From Hallerella sp963597395 (lineage in GTDB: Bacteria > Fibrobacterota > Fibrobacteria > Fibrobacterales > Fibrobacteraceae), in NCBI GenBank assembly GCA_963597395.1, contig CAVBPX010000026.1:1-34448 (forward strand): a stretch of 34,448 nucleotides of DNA, given 5' to 3'. The first letter of the stretch is position 1. Every line of letters begins with the position of its first letter. The notes beneath the pieces are model-generated. The model saw only the letters and a program-made list of their open reading frames with translations. It was not told the origin of the DNA and did not search any database. Both the position numbers and the translations under genes were made by a program. Shown piece after piece: positions 22,711 through 28,751 of the stretch.

Positions 22711-22718
22711 TTTACGGT

Positions 22719-23003
22719 ATGGCAAAATTTTACGTGAAAAGAACTCTCTTCGGTGAAGATCAAAAAAGCTTGATTTTCCGCGGATCCGTATTGGAAGGCG
22801 CTGTTTCGAAAGGCATGAACATTCGGATTCCCGTGACGGACAAGATTCATGTGGATGTCAAAATCGACGACGTCGTCGAACTCGAATCGCACGAAAGCCA
22901 TGAAAAACGCACGGGGCTTGTCGCCAGGTTTCTCGACGAACCGGACGCTCTCGAAATTGTCGCGGACCTGAACGTCCAAAACGAGGAATTGGTCGTCGAG
23001 TAA
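22719..23003 (+). CDS. Small beta-rich protein of unknown function (94 aa)
   Basis: 94 residues (MAKFYVKRTLFGEDQKS...). The strand pattern, LIFRGSVLEGAVSKGMNIRIPVTDKIHVDVKIDDVVEL, loosely resembles domain II of translational GTPases, where a 'G.V..G.v..G..v.i' barrel is typical. That likeness is weak and may be only fold-level. No signal peptide or membrane segment, so cytoplasmic. The open frame runs further upstream inside mqnA, but the ATG at 22719 is favoured by the promoter-like box 8 nt away and by the antisense mqnA coding region beyond. It is monocistronic, with a strong terminator 32 bp after the stop. I do not recognise a named family. Confidence 0.75.
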   Translation: MAKFYVKRTLFGEDQKSLIFRGSVLEGAVSKGMNIRIPVTDKIHVDVKIDDVVELESHESHEKRTGLVARFLDEPDALEIVADLNVQNEELVVE

Positions 23004-23035
23004 AATTTTTTGGAGACGACGGCCTCCTCCAGATC

Positions 23036-23064
23036 GGTTCGTTTACACACAAACGAACCTTTTT
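23036..23064 (+). terminator. Rho-independent terminator after the 94-aa protein gene
   Basis: A perfect 9-bp stem, GGTTCGTTT (23036-23044) against AAACGAACC (23051-23059), with an ACACAC loop and a TTTTT run at 23060-23064. It terminates rightward transcription. The convergent gene that ends at 23092 has no T-run in its own direction here. Confidence 0.85.
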
Positions 23065-23091
23065 CGTACCAAAAATTGAGGTGGCCACGGC

Positions 23092-24717
23092 TTAAATGTT
23101 CAGGAGAATTCCGCAGCGGAAGTACACAAAGTCTCCGGCCTTTTTAAGATTTTCGTAGCCGACGAGGGCAAGGAGAGAGGAATTTCGCCCGAGCTTTAAA
23201 TCGATGCCGCCGCCCGCGCGCCAAATCATTTGCGCATCGTCGCCAAAGGCAAATCCCAGGTCAAAGGTCCCGACGGGCATAAAGAGGCTTCCGAACGGAA
23301 GATACACGTAGGCGCTTCCGACAAGCGGAAAAAGCGAAATGTCGCCCAGACGCTCGTAGCCGAAGCCCGCGCCGAGAAAGACCATTTGGTCAACGGGATA
23401 CCACCAGTGCCCGGAAACGTTAAAGTTGAAGCTCGACATTTCCTCGGTCGCGTTGAGCGTTCCCGCCGAAATGTCCGCCGTCAGGGCTTTGGCGTTTGCC
23501 GGGAAAAGGGCCGAAATGCCGAGCCCGGCTGCTAGAAGCAAAGCCGTTTTCCCTGCGGACGGGGACGTCTCGTTTTCGTCGCCGCGCGCTTCGCGCTTCC
23601 ATCCGCCGCTCTTTTCCTTTTTGAGCGAAAGCAGGCTGCCCTTGAAAATCGCAAAGTTCATCAGAAGGAAATAGTAGGCGCTGCCCGAAATCCGCGTGAG
23701 CGAAATGAGGAGAAAAAGCAGCATAATGCCGAACGAGACAAAGTAAACCGGGTTCATTTCCTTGAGGAGAATGGCGTTCAAAACAAAAAGTCCGAGCATC
23801 AGGTAGGGCGAAAGCCAGCGGAGAAGCTTGTGCGAAAAGAAAAGGTAGGCGAGAAGCGGCCGCAGCGGGTTCAAAAGCGGCAGATACGAAAAGAGGTAGT
23901 TGTAGTTTGCGCGGCCGATGCGAACCTTTCGACGGTATTCCCCGATGCCTTCCTTTGATGTCTGTTCCGCACCGATGGCGCTTGTGTCGAACGTGCAGAA
24001 GTAGCCCTTTTGAAGCACTTTTGCCGCGATAAAGAAGTCGTCCATGACGCTCTTTTTGGTGGGGAGTTTTGTGTAGAGCGAATTGCGGATGGCGTAGAGC
24101 GCGCCGTTTCCGCCGATGAGCCTGTCGATGATGCCTTCGAACTTCTTGATTTCGGATTCCAGGTCCCAGTAGCTGCGCTCGCCGGAGCCTAGCGGGCTTC
24201 CGCTCTTGTCGGTCAAAATCAGGTGCCCGCATACGCAGCCGATTTTCGGGTCGGTAAACGGGGCGACGAGCTTTCGGATGACGTTCGGAAAGAGCATTGT
24301 GTTGGCGTCGCAAAAGACAAGGATTTCTCCCGTCGCTTCCGACTGCAGTCGGTTGAGCATGGCAGCCTTCCCGGCGTTTTTTTCGGCGCGAACAAGGCGG
24401 ATTCCGCTAGCCGCATAACGCTCCACTATCTCGGCGGTTTTGTCCGCGGAGCCGTCGTCACCGATTAAAATTTCGAGCAGCTCCTTGGGGTAGTCAAGCT
24501 CCAGAAAGTTCTGAAGTTTCTTTTCGATGACCGCTTCCTCGTTGTAGGCCGAGACCAGGACGGAGACCTTTGGAAGCGCAAAATCCTTTTGGACCTTGCG
24601 GTTCTTGCGAATAAAAAGCTCGCTCAAAAAGGGGAGCGTCACCGGAAAAAGGATGTAGCAGTGCAAAAGCAAAAAGGCGAGAATCCAGAAGGAAATTTCG
24701 ATCGGTGAAAAATTCAT
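23092..24717 (-). CDS. GT2 glycosyltransferase fused to a signal-peptide-like segment and a beta-barrel-like domain
   Basis: 541 residues. Residues 1-375 form a processive-type family 2 glycosyltransferase of the inner membrane: an N-terminal helix, SVLVSAYNEE, GDDGSADKT (87-95), DANT as the metal site (137-140), GGNGALYAIR, MDDFFIAAKVLQKG, then four C-terminal membrane helices and a basic end (KKEKSGGWKRE). In the same frame follows a hydrophobic segment ending in an AxA-like site (KTALLLAAGLGISALFPANAKA, about 390-411), then 130 residues of alternating strands (FNFNVSGHWWYPVDQMVFLGAGFGYER...) like a small outer-membrane barrel. I chose ATG 24717 (ATGA overlap with the upstream gene); ATG 24729 would add four residues. 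The join has no ATG; a TTG at 23541 is the only nearby alternative start. See findings. Confidence 0.85.
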   Translation of the reverse strand: MNFSPIEISFWILAFLLLHCYILFPVTLPFLSELFIRKNRKVQKDFALPKVSVLVSAYNEEAVIEKKLQNFLELDYPKELLEILIGDDGSADKTAEIVERYAASGIRLVRAEKNAGKAAMLNRLQSEATGEILVFCDANTMLFPNVIRKLVAPFTDPKIGCVCGHLILTDKSGSPLGSGERSYWDLESEIKKFEGIIDRLIGGNGALYAIRNSLYTKLPTKKSVMDDFFIAAKVLQKGYFCTFDTSAIGAEQTSKEGIGEYRRKVRIGRANYNYLFSYLPLLNPLRPLLAYLFFSHKLLRWLSPYLMLGLFVLNAILLKEMNPVYFVSFGIMLLFLLISLTRISGSAYYFLLMNFAIFKGSLLSLKKEKSGGWKREARGDENETSPSAGKTALLLAAGLGISALFPANAKALTADISAGTLNATEEMSSFNFNVSGHWWYPVDQMVFLGAGFGYERLGDISLFPLVGSAYVYLPFGSLFMPVGTFDLGFAFGDDAQMIWRAGGGIDLKLGRNSSLLALVGYENLKKAGDFVYFRCGILLNI

Positions 24718-25184
24718 TGGCGTTTCCATTCCTCTTCCTTGGAAAGAAATTGCATCAGGAGCATTCGCATCTGGTCCTTGTCGAGAGCCTGCGAGTAGGT
24801 CAAAATGGAAAGTCCTTTCGGTGCGATGAGAACGTAGGAGGGGACGGCCGCAAGGTTCCAGACGTCAAAGAAGCACCGGTCCGCGGGGAGGCGCTTTTGA
24901 TCGCATTCGATGGTGTCCTTGGACGCCTGGTCGAGTTTCACCGGGTGAAACCGCGTATTGAGAAGCGTTGAGACCGTTCCGTCGCGGTAGGTCGTCTTGT
25001 CCATTTCTCGGCAGGGAAGGCACCAGTCCGCGACAATATCCACAAAGAGCATCTTTCCGTCCGACTTCGCCGCATCGAGGGCCGCGGAGTAGTCTTCCCA
25101 CCGGACGTGTGCGGTATCGCTTGTGGCAAAAACCGTGGAAACCGCCGCGCAAAGGGCAAGTGCCGTCCGCAAAAAAATTCTCAT
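24714..25184 (-). CDS. Exported thioredoxin-like protein
   Basis: 156 residues with a signal peptide (MRIFLRTALALCAAVSTVFA), so periplasmic. The mature part is a thioredoxin fold of the Thioredoxin_7/DsbD-gamma type: KMLFVDIVADWCLPCREMDKTTY has an intact CxxC (WCLPC) and later VPSYVLIAPKG carries the cis-proline. Two further cysteines (IECDQKRLPADRCFF) may form a structural disulfide. Such proteins reduce disulfides or assist cytochrome maturation in the periplasm. The start at 25184 is fixed by AGGGGA 6 nt upstream and the ATGA overlap with the preceding lipoprotein gene; the frame opens further up at 25298. Its stop overlaps the start of the glycosyltransferase gene by 4 bp. Confidence 0.88.
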   Translation of the reverse strand: MRIFLRTALALCAAVSTVFATSDTAHVRWEDYSAALDAAKSDGKMLFVDIVADWCLPCREMDKTTYRDGTVSTLLNTRFHPVKLDQASKDTIECDQKRLPADRCFFDVWNLAAVPSYVLIAPKGLSILTYSQALDKDQMRMLLMQFLSKEEEWKRQ

Positions 25185-25546
25185 GGCTTCCCCTTTAAGT
25201 TTTTGGGAGCGGGCGGCTTGAGAGGCTTCGGAATGGCGTTTGCCGCCACGGCGACCGAGTCGATGTAGGCGACGACGGAATCCTGAAAAGCGTTCCACAG
25301 GTCCGGGGAATTTTGGATGACGTCCGCAATGGAATCGAACTTCCTTGCCGTATAGCCGTATTTTTCGAGCGTGAGTATTCGAACAATCCGTCCATCGGGC
25401 GAGGTTTCCCCGAATTCGCGTTCCGCGATTCTCAAATCTCCGTACAGATGCACAAAGTTGGAAGGAACCGTCCCCGAATTTTCGGAACAGGCGAGGACCG
25501 CAAGGGACGCCGCGGCGAGGGCCGTTTTAATCCTTAAAAAGCCCAT
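25181..25546 (-). CDS. Small lipoprotein (DUF4296-like)
   Basis: 121 residues. A lipoprotein signal (MGFLRIKTALAAASLAVLAC, lipobox VLAC) is followed by a helical body: HLYGDLRIAEREFG..., then EKYGYTARKFDSIADVIQNSPDLWNAFQDSVVAYIDSV. The pattern 'gy....Fd.....l...p..w..f.d....yi' resembles the small DUF4296 lipoproteins of Bacteroidota, as far as I can recall the family. A Pro/Lys-rich end (PKPLKPPAPKNLKGKP) follows. Its start lies 20 bp inside the 3' end of ftsY, and its stop overlaps the next gene by 4 bp. Function unknown. Confidence 0.78.
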   Translation of the reverse strand: MGFLRIKTALAAASLAVLACSENSGTVPSNFVHLYGDLRIAEREFGETSPDGRIVRILTLEKYGYTARKFDSIADVIQNSPDLWNAFQDSVVAYIDSVAVAANAIPKPLKPPAPKNLKGKP

Positions 25547-26429
25547 CGACGTATTCCGCCTTGTTGAAAGGCACCAGCTGGTCGATGCGTTCTCCCATTC
25601 CCACCCAGAGGATGGGAACCTTGAGCGAACTTGCGATGGAAAGAACGGATCCGCCGTGAGCGGTGCCGTCGAGCTTTGTCACGACAAGTCCCGTCAGCGG
25701 GAAGCTTTGGTTAAAAATCTTTGCCTGGTTGATGGCGTTCTGCCCGGTGTTTCCGTCGAGGACGAGCATCATATCGTGCGGGTAGGAAGGATCCTGCTTT
25801 TTCAGCACGCGGACGATTTTGGCGAGCTCTTCCATCAGGTAGTCCTTGTTCTGGAGGCGGCCGGCCGTGTCGATAAACACGATGTCGCAACCGCGGGCCT
25901 TTGCCGCCGCACAGGCGTCAAAGGCGACGGCCGCCGGGTCGGAACCTTCGGCGTGGTGCACAAATTCCGCCCCTGCACGTTTGGCCCAGACTTCGAGCTG
26001 CTCGATGGCCGCGGCCCGGAACGTATCCGCTGCGGCTATCATCACCTTGTGGCCCTCGTCCGCAAACTTCTTGGCGAGTTTCCCGATGGTCGTCGTCTTT
26101 CCGGCGCCGTTAACGCCGATGACTAGTACAACGTGCGGGTTTCCCTTGAACTCGAACGGTGGCGGATCGACGAGAAAACGTTCCGCTTCGGCGCGCAAAA
26201 TGTCGAGAACTTCCGATTCCGAAAGGGACTTTCCGAGAGCCTCCTCGCGGAGTGCATCCGTAAGCATAAACGCGGCGGAAGTCCCAACGTCCGCCTTGAT
26301 GAGACGCTCTTCCAAGTCTTCGAGCATCTCGTCCGTCACCTTGCCCTTGCCCGCAATTCCCTTGATTTCGCCGAGAATTGCGTTGCGGGTCTTGGCAAGC
26401 CCGCTCTTGATGGCCGAAAAGAATCCCAT
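25527..26429 (-). CDS. ftsY: Signal recognition particle receptor FtsY
   Basis: 300 residues. FtsY is the SRP-receptor GTPase that docks ribosome-nascent-chain complexes at the membrane. After a short helical N domain (1-95) the NG core shows the P-loop GVNGAGKTTT (105-114), the IBD segment AADTFRAAAIEQLEVWAK, DTAGR (187-191), TKLDGTA (251-257) and the closing GMGE (277-280). The long acidic A domain of E. coli FtsY is missing, as in many bacteria. The ATG shares its A with the clpP stop (TAATG). The frame opens 105 codons earlier, antisense to nothing but inside clpP, and is not coding there. ClpP-FtsY pairing is likely only operon economy. Confidence 0.95.
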   Translation of the reverse strand: MGFFSAIKSGLAKTRNAILGEIKGIAGKGKVTDEMLEDLEERLIKADVGTSAAFMLTDALREEALGKSLSESEVLDILRAEAERFLVDPPPFEFKGNPHVVLVIGVNGAGKTTTIGKLAKKFADEGHKVMIAAADTFRAAAIEQLEVWAKRAGAEFVHHAEGSDPAAVAFDACAAAKARGCDIVFIDTAGRLQNKDYLMEELAKIVRVLKKQDPSYPHDMMLVLDGNTGQNAINQAKIFNQSFPLTGLVVTKLDGTAHGGSVLSIASSLKVPILWVGMGERIDQLVPFNKAEYVDGLFKD

Positions 26430-27019
26430 TAGAGAGCGCTCTTTACGAAATCGACAAGACCGTAGGCCTTGGCTTCTTCCGCTGACATAAAGTTGTCGCG
26501 TTCCGTGTCGCGATCGACTTCCTCGACGGACTTCCCGGTCGTTTTGGCGATGATGCCCGTTGTGATGGAACGGATGCGGAGCATCTCCTCGGCCTGAATC
26601 TTGATGTCGCTTGCCGGGCCTTCCATTTGACCCTGGATGAGCGGCTGGTGAATCATGATGCGCGCCGACGGCCACGCGTAGCGCTTGCCCTTTGCTCCGG
26701 CAGTGAGAAGCACAGCTCCCATCGAAGCGGCCTGTCCGCAGCACACGGTCACGACGTCGCTCTTGATGGCGTTCATGCAGTCGTAAATCGCGAGTCCGCT
26801 CGAAATGACGCCGCCCGGGCTGTTGATGAAAAACGTAATGTCGTCGTGGGAAAGCGAATCGAGATAGAGCAGCTGCTTTACAATTTTTGCGGCGCTTTCG
26901 TCATCGACCTGGTTCCACAGAAAAATCTTTCGATTGTTCGAAAAGTATTCCTCGGCCTTCTTCATAAAGTCCGGGGTCTGTTCCTTTTCCTTTTCTTCGG
27001 CTTTCATTGCGGCGTTCAT
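26429..27019 (-). CDS. clpP: ATP-dependent Clp protease proteolytic subunit
   Basis: 196 residues. ClpP forms a double heptameric barrel that degrades proteins fed by Clp ATPases. The catalytic triad is in place: Ser99 in CCGQAASMGAVLL, His124 in ARIMIHQPL, and Asp175 in DRDTERDNFMSAEEA. The N-terminal axial-loop region is replaced by a charged stretch (MKAEEKEKEQTPDFMKKAEEYF), followed by RKIFLWNQVDDESA. GGAG lies 5-6 nt before the ATG (27025-27028). It is the first gene of the five-gene leftward operon. No clpX or tig gene is adjacent, unlike the common tig-clpP-clpX order. Confidence 0.95.
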   Translation of the reverse strand: MNAAMKAEEKEKEQTPDFMKKAEEYFSNNRKIFLWNQVDDESAAKIVKQLLYLDSLSHDDITFFINSPGGVISSGLAIYDCMNAIKSDVVTVCCGQAASMGAVLLTAGAKGKRYAWPSARIMIHQPLIQGQMEGPASDIKIQAEEMLRIRSITTGIIAKTTGKSVEEVDRDTERDNFMSAEEAKAYGLVDFVKSAL

Positions 27020-27068
27020 TCAAAACTCCATAAATTGAATTGCAACGTGGGACAATTTAAAAAAAATC

Positions 27069-27074
27069 TAAATT
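27069..27074 (+). promoter_or_regulatory. Candidate -10 (TAnnTT) box for mnmE
   Basis: TAAATT followed by TAAAACC, 7 nt before the GTG start at 27082. No Shine-Dalgarno sequence is present in between. A TTGCAA string at 27040-27045 could be an upstream element, but its 23-bp spacing is long. Confidence 0.4.
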
Positions 27075-27081
27075 TAAAACC

Positions 27082-28440
27082 GTGGAACAGACAATTGTAG
27101 CCCCTGCAACGCCCAAAGGCACGTCCGCGCTCGCCGTTCTCCGCGTAAGCGGCCCCGATACCCGGAATATTTTAAGGGAAATGTTTTTGTGCGAAAATCC
27201 GCGTCCCCGCATGGCGACCCTCGCAACGGCTCGCCATCCGCAAACGGGCAAGGTTCTCGATTCCCTGGTGTTCATCTTTTACGAGGCTCCGCATTCCTAC
27301 ACGGGCGAAGATTCCCTGGAACTTTTTCCGCACGGAAACCCGCTGATTGTCCGCACCCTGATAAACGCCATGTGCCTTGTTCCGAACGTTCGGGTGGCTT
27401 TTCGCGGGGAATATACGCGCCGGGCTTTTTTAAACGGGAAAATGGACCTTGTGCAGGCGGAATCCGTGGCGGACGTCATCCACAGCGGAACCCTTGCGGG
27501 TATTGAAAATGCGCACAGGCTTCTTTCCGGAAAGTTTTCGAAGGAGGTGCGCGAACTTTCGGCGCTTCTCAAGGACATTTCGGCCCGAATCGAACTGGAC
27601 GTCGATTTTGTCGAAGAGGAAGCGGACCCCGATTTTAGCGGATGGAAAGACCGGTTCGAAAAAATTCGCGGACGCTTGCAAAACCTGATTTCCCGCATCA
27701 GGAACTCCGGGGCTTTCAACCGGAAGCCGCGCGTGGTGCTGTATGGGGCGCCGAATGCCGGAAAGTCCAGCCTGTTGAACGCGCTTTTAAAGGAAGAGCG
27801 GGTTCTTGTGAGCGACATTCCGGGCACGACCCGCGATTTTGTAGAGGCGTCCCTGATTCTTCCGTCCGGAGAAATTTCGATTGTCGATACCGCGGGTCTC
27901 TCCGACGTTGTGCAAAGCGAGCTGGACAAGCGCTCGATGAAAAAAAGCGAAGAGGCTATAGAATCCGCAGACCTGGCCGTTCTCCTCGTCGATCCGGGAA
28001 CGCTTTCGGCCGAGGCGGTAAAGGCACAAATTGCGGAAGCTTTTCAAAAGGGCCGCTGGATCCTCTTTTCGAAAGCGGACAGGAACGCTCCTTCCGACGA
28101 CTTGGCAAAAGTCCCTTTCGCGGACGGGGAACCTCTCCGGATTTCGGCGAAAACGGGCGAAGGACTCGAAGCGTTCCGTAAACGGCTCGACCAAAAACTT
28201 TTTCCGAGCGGCGAAAGCGGCGACGAATACTGGATAACGAACGAACGCGAATGCGCCGCGCTCCGCGAAGCCTCCGCGGGCATCGACCGCATCTTGGACC
28301 TTTTGGAAACGCGCCCCGCCGTAGAACTTGTCGCCTTTGAAATGCGCACCGTTTTGGGCGCTCTCGCCTCCATCGTCGGGGAAATTTCGAGCGAAGACGT
28401 CTTGCAGACGATATTTGACGGATTCTGTATCGGAAAGTGA
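27082..28440 (+). CDS. mnmE: tRNA uridine-5-carboxymethylaminomethyl modification GTPase
   Basis: 452 residues. MnmE, with MnmG, modifies the wobble uridine of certain tRNAs. The N-terminal folate-binding domain opens TIVAPATPKGTSALAVLRVSGPD. The helical domain is split by a Ras-like GTPase domain: P-loop GAPNAGKSS (222-230), PGTTRDFVE, DTAGL (269-273) and G4 SKAD (330-333, where NKxD is usual). The last residues are FDGFCIGK with the conserved C-terminal cysteine. The start is GTG at 27082 with no ribosome-binding site. Full length and all domains are intact. It diverges from clpP and converges with the tRNA-Ser gene. Confidence 0.95.
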   Translation: MEQTIVAPATPKGTSALAVLRVSGPDTRNILREMFLCENPRPRMATLATARHPQTGKVLDSLVFIFYEAPHSYTGEDSLELFPHGNPLIVRTLINAMCLVPNVRVAFRGEYTRRAFLNGKMDLVQAESVADVIHSGTLAGIENAHRLLSGKFSKEVRELSALLKDISARIELDVDFVEEEADPDFSGWKDRFEKIRGRLQNLISRIRNSGAFNRKPRVVLYGAPNAGKSSLLNALLKEERVLVSDIPGTTRDFVEASLILPSGEISIVDTAGLSDVVQSELDKRSMKKSEEAIESADLAVLLVDPGTLSAEAVKAQIAEAFQKGRWILFSKADRNAPSDDLAKVPFADGEPLRISAKTGEGLEAFRKRLDQKLFPSGESGDEYWITNERECAALREASAGIDRILDLLETRPAVELVAFEMRTVLGALASIVGEISSEDVLQTIFDGFCIGK

Positions 28441-28451
28441 GGACGTTTTTC

Positions 28452-28483
28452 AACCGGAAAAAGGCCTCGCCCGGTTCTTTTTT
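28452..28483 (+). terminator. Probable terminator of mnmE
   Basis: AACCGG (28452-28457) pairs with CCGGTT (28471-28476) across a 13-nt loop, followed by CTTTTTT to 28483. It begins 12 bp after the mnmE stop codon. The loop is longer than ideal. Confidence 0.55.
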
Positions 28484-28515
28484 GTTTGTATTTGAGGCTT
28501 CCCGGTCTTTAAAAG

Positions 28516-28549
28516 CTTAAAGGTCTTCGCTTGCGCGAAGACCTTTAAG
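28516..28549 (-). terminator. Probable terminator of tRNA-Ser
   Basis: A perfect 15-bp stem, CTTAAAGGTCTTCGC (28516-28530) with GCGAAGACCTTTAAG (28535-28549), closes a TTGC loop. It lies 2 bp after the tRNA 3' end on the minus strand and is followed there by TTTT. No T-run follows in the plus direction. Confidence 0.6.
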
Positions 28550-28551
28550 AG

Positions 28552-28639
28552 CGGGGAGGGCGAGATTCGAACTCGCGATAGGGTTACCCCTATACGTCCT
28601 TAGCAGGGACGCGCCTTCGGCCAACTCGGCCACCTCCCC
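28552..28639 (-). tRNA. tRNA-Ser (anticodon GCU)
   Basis: An 88-nt class II tRNA read on the minus strand. The acceptor stem is GGGGAGG (5') with CCTCCCC (3') and discriminator G. The D-arm is TGGCCGAGTTGGCCGAAGGC. The anticodon stem CGTCC/GGACG encloses CTGCTAA, so the anticodon is GCT, reading AGC and AGU serine codons. A long variable arm (TATAGGGGTAACCCTA) is typical of serine tRNA, and the T-arm contains GTTCGAATC. The terminal CCA is not encoded. Promoter and terminator flank it closely, so it is a single-gene unit. Confidence 0.97.
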
Positions 28640-28656
28640 TAATTCGGGGGACTACA

Positions 28657-28685
28657 ATTTTAGCTATTTTCCCGAAAATTTTCAA
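28657..28685 (-). promoter_or_regulatory. Promoter of tRNA-Ser
   Basis: On the minus strand, TTGAAA (28680-28685) and TAAAAT (28657-28662) are separated by exactly 17 bp. The tRNA 5' end follows 17 bp after the -10, which leaves a leader of about 10 nt. Confidence 0.75.
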
Positions 28686-28751
28686 GTTCAAAATTTGAAA
28701 AAAACGCTTTTTGTTATTTTTATTCCGAATCCAAGAGTCTTTTGGTGTGCC

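Noticed and set aside
23541..23541. Internal TTG as the start of a separate barrel gene
   Set aside because: The resulting signal peptide would lack a positively charged n-region and the frame is continuous with the GT2 gene. I kept a single fused gene but flagged the alternative.
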